A stretch of DNA of 64,000 nucleotides from Nematostella vectensis (taxonomy: Eukaryota > Cnidaria > Anthozoa > Actiniaria > Edwardsiidae), in assembly GCF_932526225.1 (NCBI RefSeq), contig NC_064045.1, forward strand, positions 9,356,022 to 9,420,021, given 5' to 3'. The notes below the pieces were generated by a model. That model ran no database searches, was not told the origin of the DNA, and saw only the letters and a program-made list of their open reading frames with translations. This document shows positions 11,993-24,384 of this stretch, piece by piece. Position numbers and translations under genes: made by a program. The first letter of the stretch is position 1; the number at the start of each line of letters is the position of its first letter.

Positions 11993-12648
11993 GAGCTGAT
12001 TTCCATAACAAAAGAACAGAATTTGACAAACATTGACATCATGCCAGTTTTCAATGTTGGTTGCTTTTGCACGGGGCTTAAAGATAACTAGCATCAGAAC
12101 TCATTCTTTGAAAGACCTGCTTAAACTGACAATCACACAACTAAGAACACCATATAATTTTATCTATAATTATCCTATACTTAACGATAACAAGCACGTT
12201 CTGTCTACGATCCTGAAAATGAAAAGTCTCAGACCAGAATGAATAAATACAAAAAGCCCAATATGCCGTGTTCGTGAACCAGAAGAATGAATACAATACA
12301 GCAAAGCCTCGAATTCTACTCTGCCAAATTTTTGTATTTAATAAGACTTCTTCAGGGCAGACCAGAATGGATACAATTCATTCGATATATTGCCTTTCTT
12401 GGTATCCCAACAAGCGTACTCCCACGAGGGCATGGTAGGTGAAACTCTCGAGGTCTCTTATAACAAAAGAGATAACTGTTTATAAATCTATTAATGATTC
12501 ACCAAGTCCTTTATCACTCAAGCATATTTGCCGCGAGGCCGCGGGCAATAAGTACCCCTATTTGCATCAACTGCTCTTTGAAGTGAAACACTGCACAATG
12601 AAGCAAATCATTTTTGAGAATATCGGATTCCGTGGTGGGAAACATTTA
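11993..12648 (+). other. Spacer between unit 1 and SLC17-like copy 2
   Basis: Non-coding sequence holding the junction between tandem units. From about 12,080 it matches the start of the window and 23,870 onward. It should contain the promoter of copy 2. No RNA gene or defined regulatory site is recognised. Confidence 0.5.
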
Positions 12649-15600
12649 ATGGCTTTCAAACATAAACAAAAAGTTTTGTTCCCTCAACTAAACCCAACAG
12701 AATGGAAGGGCGAGCATGAACTTTTCACGTCCAATGACGATCGACCAGATAACCACTGTTGCAGCAACTCTTATTGCTTGTTTCTACCCAAGCGTTATTG
12801 TATTGCGTTTCTTACGATGCTCGCCTTTCTATTGTCTTATGGAGTCCGAGCAGGGATAAGCATAGCAGTTGTGGCGATGGTGTCTTCTCGTGAAACGACC
12901 ATCAATGGAACAATCACTGTGAAAGATCCTGAATTCCGATGGTCAACAAAAACACAAGGTGAATATGGTGATTTCTAAACCTATCACATAAAAAGATATT
13001 GCTCTCGCGAATTCATGTGTAATAGCCCGTTGATGAGTAACGTATTCGTAGCTGAAACCCGCAGGAAGCGCTGTAAATACAGGCACACACAAAATTATTG
13101 AAACAGTGATCTGTTTTTATAAAACGACGGAAACAATGGGGAGCATTTAAGTTATATTTTACTAGTAGCATTCGTACCCTAAATCTGTGGCACATGAAAA
13201 AAATGTCGTTTTTGGGGTCTGGTACCTAGGAATCTTAGTAACATTCAGAGACCTTCTCAATTGACGAATTTTAAGGAGCCCTCGGACGTCGGTTTACCTT
13301 ATCAGCATTCTCAAGCCTAAGATGAGGACCGGTGTAATTGAAGCGGATCATTTTTTTTCTAAAAAGCAATGAATTATAACGACCTGTGCACTGAGCCTGA
13401 TCGAATCGCTCATACGAAAACCACGGAAAGAAGAATCGCTGTAAAATAAAGGGCGACCAAAAATTATCTATGTTTGTTAGTTTAGAATGATGTATAGGAG
13501 TAATGTTTGATGATGTAGTGAGTGTTAATTACCGTAAAACCTCCGTATTAACCCCCGCATCACTTTACCCACCCCCTCCCCTAAAAACAAAAACCCTTTC
13601 TTCACCTTTTGCTGTTTAATAAACGGGAGAGGGACATTATAAGCGCAAAAGAAAAAAATGTATCTTTTGCGTATTAGCGTGCATCGACTTTTAATAACAA
13701 TAATTGTATATGCGCGAACATTCATTGGGATCAACGGACAATCAAAAACACTCATTGGGCATTTACACATATGGATTGCACATGCTTTTACGCGAAATTA
13801 ATATTTATTCACACGTTTGGACAATCAGTAGCGTATATCGACAATCACAGGTAGGCCAAGCTCTTTATTTGTCCCTTATGATATTTACGGTAAACAAAGG
13901 GCGAAAAACAACATTAGTGAAAAATAAAAATAAAAACATGTATTACGTGTGTAGTCTAGTGTTATGTTAATGTTTACTTTTTGCGTGTTTTCTGGCCGTA
14001 TTAAAGCGCCTTTTTCAAAATTCAAATTTCACGATTTGAAACTCTTACCAGAACGGAGTGAAGGGTAGGAAAGTAATTTTTGACATACCTCACGTTCCGT
14101 CCACAAAAACACACTTCCTCCCGCTTAATCGCTTTGCTCTAGTTTTCTTAGCATTCGCAAAAATGTGACAGTTCTCAGACAAAAAGCAGCCATTTTAAAA
14201 CAAAAAGGCTAGTTTAAGCGAGCGGTAACTGGAAGCAGTCTTGCGTTTTTGAGCACTGGCGGTGCCAACTTTGAAAAAGCTGTATATATTCACGAAATTA
14301 GTAACCACGAACTTTAATTCTACGCAGGGGTTATTCTTGGCTCCTTTTTTGGGGGCTACATGCTGACCCAAGTACCTGGCGGAGTGCTGGCTCAAAGATT
14401 CGGTGGTCGAGTTGTCCTGGGCTTGTGTATGCTGTTTTCATCAATATTTGTGTTCCTTTCTCCTGTGGCGGCGCGAACACACGTTGCACTCCTTGTGGCA
14501 GCCAGCACAGCAGTGGGCTCATGTAAGGTCAGTTACAACGCGATAATCCCAAAGCCTTCATTATTTTGGGCCCTCGTCGAAGAAAAGACAGCATGCCTTT
14601 AAAAACGCAAACCACAAAGTCTAGTCCATAATTTGCACATTTATCGATCAAGTAACGATCCGTGTTAATTTCTCACCGGAATGGACTAAAATCCCCCTTT
14701 CCTTGTTAAGCGGGTGTGCCTCCACAGAAAAGGTACCCTCTTTAAAGCGGTCCCGCATTTCACAGTTCAGAGGCTGGTCGCTAAAGCGGTTTTATCACCA
14801 GTTTACTTCCGGTCTACTACGTAACCATCTCCGATTGACATGACGGAAAAACCCTGAACATGCGCACTTCGAAGAGATGGGGAAAGAAGATACAATTTCT
14901 TACAATGGCCATCAGTTCCTTGCATTCCGGACTGATTTTCCCATTTCAAAACACAAAAAATAGTCGCCGAAATGCACACACCCTGATTTTGGCTTTTCAA
15001 GAAAAGAAAATTTTTTTTTTCTTGATCATCCTTGCGCTATGTATGGGCTCAGGGACGAAAACCTCAAATTTAAATGATACTTTACAAAAAGTCGCATCAA
15101 TTTAAAAAAGGTCGCATTTGATATTTTGTTTGATATTACTCACTAAGTAATTAGGGGAATTTTCCGCCTTATTTGATGTGAAATGAGGTTATTGGAAACG
15201 TCAAGTCATGTTTTTCCGTCACGTCTCTCCGATTATTTTTAACGGAAAACGCGAGAAATATTTCACAATTGTAAAAGAAGTGTGTCTATTGGAAGTTTTA
15301 TTGAGGATATGAATGAATGGCCTGTTAATAGCGCGGATTCTATTAGATTCGTCTCTTGCCGGTTGAGGTTTCCGTCGGCCCTCCAAAGTACCAAGGAATG
15401 TGAGTTTTCACTCCTAGGTACTTTTGAGCAAAATTGCAAGACTGAAAAAAAAAACCCCTATATCAAGTCAATACTACCAGTTTAGGTTTAGCTACCGCTT
15501 ACCTAAGACGGTATGCCTTGAAGTTTCCAACAATGCACTGCGGTCTTTTCTTTCTAGCGACGGCACTGCTACAGCCTGTTGCTTACAACAGTTTTGCTTG

Positions 15601-18259
15601 TAATTTGCTAAAAAATTACAGCTTTTTCACATCTGGAGAGTGCCTTAGGACATCACAAAGTCTATTAGGGCATAATAAAAGCTATGTGCTTATGGATGTT
15701 TGCACGCTGAGGTTGATTTGATGTGATAATTCCTTGTTTGGGTTTCACCGAGTAAGAATAGAATTTTCTAATGAATGGCCTCATACTCTCCAATGTGGAA
15801 CATCTTTGCTACCCAACCTTATTTAAAAATTGTTTTGAGGCTTTTTTCTGGGTTCCTTGGACCTGGAAATGTTTTGTTTGGCTTTGGGGTAAAGAAACTT
15901 ATAAAAAAATGGTATGATTATGGGAGAAGAGTTTTCCCGCCTCTCTGTCAAGGTGTTTCAAAGACTCCCATCATGCAGTGCTGGCATGCAATATAGCCTT
16001 TAAAGATGGTGACTCGCTTCTAATAGAGGTTTTAGCATTGATTATTGTGGCTGATGGCTGTAAAATGGGACCTGACGGACGGAGCGCAATAAAGGTATCT
16101 ATTTGTGACTTGATCTGTGTTTGCTTGTCTCTATTTTGTAGTTCTTTTTTGATAAGAAATGTTTCTGAGTTTAAGCATTTGTTTACGAATTGTTCAGCAA
16201 TCAAGGCTGATATTTTAACAATAGATTCAATTCTATTACATTGCTTCGATGCGCTTTCAAAGTTCGTCTATACCTTGGAGCAATCAATGAGTATCCGGGT
16301 CTGGTGATGTTTAGTTTGCATTTCTGGCGTTTTGGAGTTTGGGCCTATATTTTACGGGCGTCTGGGGACGTTATAACCCCTGGTTTACAAACTTACTTAT
16401 ACTTCAAGGGGGTGATGACTCCTGCCCTGTACGACTTCTAGAACAGACGGGCGCCTTATGGGGAGAAATCTACTTATGTGACCTTTTCTTTGTCCGGTGA
16501 GTGATTTCCAAAAGACCTATAACAAGTATGAGTGCCCTGGGGGGACTCTCCAGAAAAGTAGACGGGGGTGATCGTCACATCTTTAAGGGTATAAAATTTA
16601 GACCAGCTGCCATCCCTTAGGGGATGTTGTAAGAACTTTTTCGGATTCTGCTATCTCTTGGGGTTAAAAATTCCTTCGAGCACACCCAATTTGCTATCTC
16701 TTAGGGGTAAGAATTTTTCTGTTGGCCACCGGCAAATCGATTTTGCCGACGATCAACCCCGTCTGTTTTTATCGGAGTCCCCCTCTTGTATGAGTAATCT
16801 ATTTAAAATAACGTCTGAACCGGCAAAACGTGTATATCATATTCTATGTATCAATGCTTGTCATAGACTGTTTACTTTGAAAGCAAGTGCGTTTTGTTTC
16901 GAACTAATGTGTAACCCGGTTCGAGCAAACCTAAACAAGTGAAACAACGCCCCTACCATGAAAACGAACAGGCAAGGGCACAAAACGGATCTGTTAATCC
17001 GCAGCCCGTTTTTTTTTTTTTTTTTTTGCTGGCTGGGAAGATGTTAGACCCCTCGGTTGCTGGGGAAAAATCGACCAGAATGGTTCTGCTGGCAAATTTG
17101 TGGAGTCGAACTTGTTGTGCTGGAAATATTTTTTGGGAGCTGGAGCGGTTGCTTGGGGAAAAAATCGTTCCGACGGGTTATTAGGGGCAATTATTTATGA
17201 GCTTAAATGCCTACCACTGCTGGCTTGCTGGGAAAAAAAGAAATTCAAGGTCCCTCCTTGGAAAACAGGAACAGATAATTTTTACCCAGCAATTTTCGGT
17301 ATCAGAACATATTCAAACGACGAAGTATGCCATTTTAACGTGTTTCGTGAAGGGGGGCTCATCGTAAGCCCTTGGAACAGAAGCATCCAAGGGATAAGGA
17401 CACATAAGAATATTTCGTTTCTGGTCGCGATTTCTTCTTCGGGAGCATGCCGGTGGGCGATTTTTATGTTTGTTCTTTTATTTGTATTTTTTTTCTTCTT
17501 TTTCAAAAATTTTGCTTTTTTGTGTAATATGCCGCGACCCTTTATTTTCTCGCGGAGAAAAATGATTACTCCAACCGAAGCTACTTTAACGACATTGTTT
17601 AGCTTAGCACATCTTTCGATGTATGACGTGATTTGATGTCTATTTTCTGTCATTACCATTAGGGAAGAGCGCAAATCTCAAAAAAAAAATTCTAGAGGTT
17701 TTACTGAGAAAGATTTGAAATAAAAAAAAAATAAATAAAAGGTTGTATGCAGCACTAATTCGGGATGTGGCGGCGACCAGAAACGACAATAATTTTTATG
17801 TGACCTTATGCAGGATGCTCCAAGATTGAAAAAGAAAAATAATGAAAATTTCATTTGGGAGAATTGCGATACTTACAACCATTCATTATAACGGGTCATC
17901 ATGATAACACCCAGGAGTAAAGTAAAACACTACAACAATCATACATCTATTTAAAAGCGTTTGTCATGGGTCTAGCTAGATCGTACCATAAAGTTTCAAT
18001 CCATTTGCAGGTATTTATATCGGTTTGGCTATAATCCCACCAGTACTGGGGCAGTTAGAATCTTGGTTTGACTGGCCGTCAATTTTCTATAGTTCGGGTA
18101 AGTGATTTTTAAAATTCATACAAATTTAGGCATTGCCCAAAAGCGGAGCTCCAAGCTCTAAATGTTCGCTTATTTTCCCTTGATAATTTAAGAAATAATA
18201 AATATTATTATTAACCCCCTTCCCCCAACCCTTGACAAGCTTTTAAGCTTGACTATTAA

Positions 18260-18910
18260 AATAGTCATACGATGTTTCGGCGTCAGGGTAGTTTTACTTT
18301 TAGTGACGTCATCGATGACGTAACGTGACCATCTCATTGCCACCCACCGCGAACATACATGTCACCTACCGAGACACCTACCGAGTTTGGTTCTCTTACG
18401 ATGTTTCACGTCGATGACGTCGTAAAACACGTGATTATATTTTCGCATCCCACTTGTCACCTTCATGACACCTTCCGAGTTTGGATGTCATACGATGTTT
18501 CTCTAATGAAATATTAATATCTTTTTATTTTGATGACGGCAGCACTTTTTTGCTTCTAGTGACGCCGTCACAATCACGTGACTATATCGGTGCACCCCCC
18601 TTGACACCATGACACATACCAAGATTGGTTGTCATATGATGTTTCGTTCATGAGATATGGATATTCTTGTTCTTAATGAAATCGGAATAATTTTGCTTTT
18701 AGTGACGTCACCGATTACGTCACAAATCTCGTGCACCACCTTGACACAAACACGACACCTCCCAATTTTGGTTGTGAAACAATGTTTCTTACGCGAGATA
18801 TGAATGTTTTTGCTTTTAATCACGTCGATGACTTCACACAACACGTGACCGTATTTTCGCATCCCACTTGTCACCTTCATGACACCCTCCTAATTTGGTT
18901 GTCATACGAT
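18260..18910. repeat. ~130-145 bp tandem repeats in intron 4, copy 2
   Basis: This is the counterpart of 5,640-6,200 with about one unit more. Words such as TGACGTCATCGATGACGT and CACGTGA recur. Confidence 0.65.
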
Positions 18911-20414
18911 GCTTTTTGGGGACGAACTGACAGACGAAAACTCGAGCCGACTGGTTACCAATATTTGCTACCATATTTTTCTTGTATACCACTTTTTCTT
19001 AGGTATGGGATTCCGTTCACGAGGGGCTTCGCGGCGCTTTCGCCCTTTCTACTTTGTGCTCGTAACGTCAGCGTATTAAAACCTACTCTGTTTTGACAGT
19101 GTTAAATATACCACTTTTGATCCCGTCCGTCTATCTGCTGTCTAATGCATGCCGCTTGTCCTCAGGTGCAGTAACTATCTTATTGGCATTTGTTTGGTTT
19201 ATTGTCGTGAAGCGTTCTCCTTTCGATGATTCTCGTCTGAGCCACGAGTTGCTGAGTTCGTGTGAACAAGAAAAGACAGCTACTGAAAAAGTACAATGGA
19301 TTCAACGGTTGATTTATTATATCAGGCCCTACCCAGGATTTTTCTTGGGCGGGGCGAAATCCGAAAAAGTGGACCTAATTTTTCCGGGGGAGAGGGGGGA
19401 GGAGGAATTTTTTTATGCCTTTGCAGTATCTCCATGGGACGTTTATTATCGGATTTGGCTACATACCACAGTGATCTAGCTTATGCTTTATAGTTATAGT
19501 CTACCAATAGCACGACTATTGAGAACCGAAAATAGACCTTCGACTTTGAGTGTTTGTGTGTGTTGGGGAGGGGGGGGGCTGCACCCCCTTTGACTTTGTT
19601 GGGGGGTTCGCACCCCCTGAACCCCCCCCCTGGGTACGGGCCTGTATATTGCCTATATACATATAATATACCTATACCTTCCTGTAATGACTAGATCAAA
19701 ACGACGCCACTCTGTTTTCATGATATTTTAGGTTTCACGATCCGATCAGACTGTTGGATTAATCGGGGTTGAAAAAGAGTGAACTTCTATCACAGTTTTT
19801 ATGAGAAGTATTAAGCTAGCCGAAAGGCTAACAATACTTCGGTTGGTATATTGCCTATATACCTATAGTATACCTATACCTTCCTGTAATGACTAGATCT
19901 AAACAACGCCACTCTGTTTTCATGATAATTTAGGATGTACCAACGCCTTGGAGGAAGATTCTGACGTCTTTACCGGTGTGGAGCGTTGTCATTGGCTGGG
20001 GCACTAGCGGTTGGATGTTGTTCACATTCCTCACAGAATTGCCCTCTTATCTCAAGTTCGGTCTTGGATATGATATAAAACTGGTAGGTATCCGGTAAAG
20101 TGTGATGACAATATCACGGCTTTGGCGTGACGAGAGATAAATCGAAGAGAGATGACTTGGCTAGGGCACTGGTGACCAAAAGGCGATTGCAACAATTGGT
20201 GACTAGGCTAGAGCGTTGACCAGAGCATAATTGATGCGTGACTAGATTAAGATAGTGGCGTGACCATAGTGTGTTCGTAGCGTAACTTGGCTAGGTTATG
20301 ATAGTGACCTGACGAAAGCACAATAATGATATAACTACAGTTTGATAGGGGCGTGAGCAAAGTGCGATCGGGGGTAACTAAGTGTTTCGTAGTTGTGTGA
20401 CCTATATAATATAA

Positions 20415-20482
20415 TCATATAAAAACCATACCATATAATATACCATACCATACCATACCATACCATATAAAAACCAAACCAT
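20415..20482. repeat. Microsatellite (TACCA/ATACC)n
   Basis: A short tract of TACCA-type repeats with flanking ATATAA and AAACC variants, present only in copy 2 and embedded in the degenerate GCGTGAC repeats of intron 6. Confidence 0.8.
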
Positions 20483-22079
20483 ATAATCATGGTTTGACCC
20501 GAGTTTGATCTTGGCGTGACCAGAGAAAAATTGGAACGTGACTAGGTTATATATCGGGGCGTGACCATAGTGTAATCGTAGTAACTAGGCTAGAATATCA
20601 TAGTTGTCTGACTAGAGCATAATCATAGCGTGACCATATAATGTGATCTTTGCGTAAGTAATACACTATCATGGCAGGCATCTATGGCATGACCAGGATT
20701 CACGATCCTATCAGACTATTGGATTAATCGGGGTTGAAAAAGAATGAACTTCTATCACGGTTTTTATGAGAAGTTTTAAGCTAGGCGACAGGCTAACAAT
20801 ACTGCAGTTGGTAATGTCATATAATATCCTTTACGCTCTTTGCTCCCTGAAACCACTATCCACCCCCCCCCCCAACTTTCGCCTCCCCCCCCCCCCCCCA
20901 CTTATGGGACCGTTCCGCCGCCCCTGATGGCAGGGCGCTCGTGACCAAAAGATGACTGCAACATTTGGTTACTAGGCTAGAGTATGATAGTGGCGTTTAC
21001 AAGAGCATAATCATGGCGTGACTAGATTAACATAGTGGCGTTACAATAGTGGCGTTACCATAGTGTGTTCGTAGCGTAAGCATGACCCGCTGCGTAACGA
21101 GAGCATAACTTCTATCATCAATTTTATGACAAGTATTTAGCTACAGGCTAACAATACTTCGTTGATAATGTCATATAATATCCTTTACACTCTTTGGTCT
21201 TTTACAGACCGCCCCCTGAAACCACCATCCACCATCCACCCCTCCCTCAACTTTCAACCACCCCCCCCCACTTATGCGCTAGTGTTCAAAAGCCGACTGC
21301 AACATTTGGTTACTAGGCTAAAGTATGATAGTATCCTTTACTCTCTTTGCTCTTTCACAGACCGGTGTTTTGTACGGAGTCTCGTTTTTGGCAGTGGCCA
21401 TAATCCTACCCATAATGACAAGATTAGCAGATTTCATGAATACCAAGGAAGTCCTGTCAATGACAAACATCCGTAAACTATTTACATGTGGCGGTGAGTA
21501 CCGTGAATATACAACTGTCCCAAATAAGAAAAATCCATTTCTTCAGTGCAGCCTTATTTGAAAAAGGCGTTTACTAAGCGCATACATTTTCCTCAACGCC
21601 AAATGCAAATTTTTATAATTGTGATGGTGGTGATGATAATTATAGTAAAGTTTATGTTGATTAGCGATGTGAATGATAGTAAAATTGACGTTGATAATGA
21701 TAATTATCACAATGATGATGATAATACGTTTCTTGTAGGCTTTTTTCTTCAGTGTATTTGCCTCATCATAGTGGCTTGTACACCCTATAAGGTGGTGCCT
21801 ATCGTCCTTGGTTTAGGTTCCATGGCCACTTTGTATGCTGGGGTGGGCGTCAACGCGTTCGATATCGCACCCCGGTACTCTGGTATCATAATGGGAATGG
21901 CCAATACTCTTGCGACGTTTAATGGAATTATGGCACCACTGGTTGTTGGACTAATCGTAAAATCTGAGGTAAAAAGTTAATGAATGCTTTTATTATGAAA
22001 AAGTGCGTGCATGTGTGATAGATAATTTTTATCCAAATACACATTATAGTACGAAATATAAATGTTATTAGTCTATTCC

Positions 22080-22640
22080 ATAACACATATGTTACGTTTA
22101 GCCCTGGCCCCACACAAGTTACGTCTAACTTTAGCCCCACTCAAGTTACGTCTACCTTTAGCCCCACTCAAGATACGTCTAGCCCCAGCCCTATTCAAGT
22201 TAAGTCTACCTTAAACCCCACTCAAGTTACGTCTAGCGCCCTAGCCCCTCTCAAGTTACGTCTACCTTTAGCCCCACTCAAGTTACGTCTAGCGCCCTAG
22301 CCCCTCTCAAGTTACGTCTACCTTTACCCCCATTCAAATTACGTCTAGCTCCAGCCCTACTCAAGTTACGTCTACCTTTAGCCCCACTCAAGTTACGTCT
22401 AGCGCCCTAGCCCCTCTCAAGTTACGTCTAACTTTAGCCCGATTCAAGTTACGTCCAGCCCTAGCCCCACTCAAGTTACTTCTAGCCCCAGTTAAGTACA
22501 GCTCGCCAGCCCCTATCAATTAACGTATACAGCCCACCAGCCCCGCTCAAGTAAAGTACAGCCCGCCATCCCTGCTCAAGTTACGAACAGCTCGCCAACC
22601 CCATCAAAGTTACATCTAGCCCGAAAATTGTTTAAGTCCA
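22080..22640. repeat. Minisatellite, intron 8 copy 2
   Basis: Same CTCAAGTTACGTCTA-type minisatellite as in copy 1, somewhat shorter. Confidence 0.8.
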
Positions 22641-23517
22641 GAACTGCGAAGGTAATCGTTACCCAGTAGCGGATCTATGGTGTGTGTATGTGTGCGTCTT
22701 GGGGAGGGGGGGGGGGGGGGGGGAAGAAGGGGGTTCAAACCCCCATTGGGCTGCCTTTTTTATTGTTTTCTTTGTGTCTGCACATTCAAAAATCGTTACG
22801 AAGGTAAAATAATGACGAAAATGTTTGGGTCACCCCCCCCCCCCCCCCCCCCCCGCTTGGCAATAGGCGAGATCCGTCCCTGTGACCAAGTCAGACTTAG
22901 CAACAAAACCATGCCATCTGATCGGCGCTCAACAGGCGCTCAACAGTCTCCAAAATAATTTCCTAGGCGAAGCATGAATCTGGACCATCTAAGTTGCAGG
23001 AAGGATTTGCTTTCTTCTTGAAACCCCACCCTGAAAACTTTGCTTCCTCTGCTTCTGCCTTAGTAAAATCATCAACCATTCAAATCCAACCAAAGAAAAT
23101 CCAGTAAAGCAATCCCGATGCTTTTTGCACAAAAAAATGTAGCTGTAATTTTCATCTCATTTTTTAATACTCAGAGCATCCACGAGTGGGGCATCGTGTT
23201 TTTTCTAATCGCTGCTATTGTGTTCTGCGGAGCAGTGTTTTACGCAATCAATGCGTCGGGCGAGCTACAACCGTGGGCAACGCCTGACCTCTCTCTACTT
23301 TCAAAGAAAGTAGACCCACCCAAGAAGCAGGCTATGTCGTGACCTATTCATTATATGATAAGGTAGAGTAATTTGCTAGAATAAGGCTATTTTCATCTTC
23401 TATTGTATTCTTCTCACTTGGTAGGAAAGATGTTTATTTTTTAAACTTTAATTAACAAGATTAATCTTTACGTATTAACTCGACAATAATTAAAAAAAAA
23501 CCTTTAAAATTCCCCAG

Positions 23518-23736
23518 GGACATCTTGCTGGTGTAGGCGTGGCCCTTCCTATCACCATATTTGGAGTGCTGTCACTCATCGCTGCCATGACAACGTACTG
23601 GATCCCCGAGACAATCTACTCGAATATGCACCAGACCATAGAAGAAGCCGAGGACGCTAAAGATTATTACGGGATGCCGTGCTGTCGCCATGGAGACGAC
23701 GAGCAAAGTGAGATTCCCGGATGTTACCGGAAATAG
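23518..23736 (+). pseudogene. Orphan terminal exon of an SLC22-like transporter (unit 2)
   Basis: Same exon as at 11774-11992, open for 72 codons to TAG, with the acceptor CCCCAG just before it. Compared with unit 1 it shows several amino-acid changes (for example F to L, V to T, F to Y, E to G, N to D) and few silent ones. That is more compatible with relaxed constraint than with a functional tail, although the frame is unbroken. No such exon follows the third SLC17 copy within the window. Confidence 0.75.
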
Positions 23737-24384
23737 GAGCTGATTTCCATAACAAGAACAGAATTTGACAAACTTTGACATCATGCCAGTTTTCAATGTT
23801 GGTTGCTTTTGCACGGGGCTTATAGATAACTAGCATCAGAACTCATTCTTTGAAAGACCTGCTTAATCTGACACACATCACACAACTAAGAACACCATAT
23901 AATTTTATCTATAAATATCCTATACTTAACGATAATAAGCACGTTCTGTCTACGATCCTGAAAATGAAAACTCTAAGACCAGAATGAATAAATACAAAAA
24001 GCCCAATTAGTCGTGTTCGTGAACCAGAAGAATGAATACAATACACCAAAGCTTCGAATTCTACTCTGCCAAATTTTCGTCTTTTATAAGACTTCTTCAG
24101 GGCAGACCAGAATGGATACAATTCATTCGATATATTGCCTTTCTTGGTATCCCAACAAGCGTACTCCCACGAGGGCATGGTAGGTGAAACTCTCGAGGTC
24201 TCTTATAACAAAAGAGATAACTGTTAATAAATATATGAATGATTCACCATTCCTTTATCACTCAAGCATATTTGCCGCGAGCAATAAGTGCCCCTATTTG
24301 CATCAACTGCTCTTTGAAGTGAAACACTGCACAATGAAGCAAATCATTTTTGAGAATATCGGATTCCGTGGTGGGAAACATTTA

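Larger units (their letters stand above)
12959..23174 (+). other. Introns of SLC17-like copy 2
   Basis: The introns are largely colinear with copy 1. Differences include about 100 bp extra at roughly 13,100-13,205, about 400 bp extra at roughly 16,626-17,035, one extra unit in the intron-4 tandem repeat, a (TACCA)n-like microsatellite at about 20,415-20,482, and absence of the 765-bp insertion seen in intron 6 of copy 1. Poly-G and poly-C runs occur at about 19,570, 20,865-20,900, 22,705-22,723 and 22,833-22,854. No further gene is supported. Confidence 0.6.
12649..23342 (+). pseudogene. SLC17-like MFS anion transporter, copy 2 (nonsense codon in exon 3)
   Basis: Nine exons in the same structure as copy 1: 12649-12958, 14328-14527, 16409-16496, 18011-18097, 19166-19290, 19934-20083, 21361-21493, 21739-21968 and 23175-23342, total 1,491 nt (496 residues plus stop). 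Exon 8 is intact here, unlike copy 1. In exon 3, however, the codon at 16439-16441 is TAG where copies 1 and 3 have TGG (Trp), which ends the protein at residue 180, before most of the membrane helices. All splice sites remain consensus and no frameshift is present, so the loss looks recent, or could be an assembly error. The frame is open upstream of the chosen ATG to an ATG at 12,598 (MKQIIFENIGFRGG), so the true start is uncertain; copy 1 lacks that upstream start. Confidence 0.85.
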
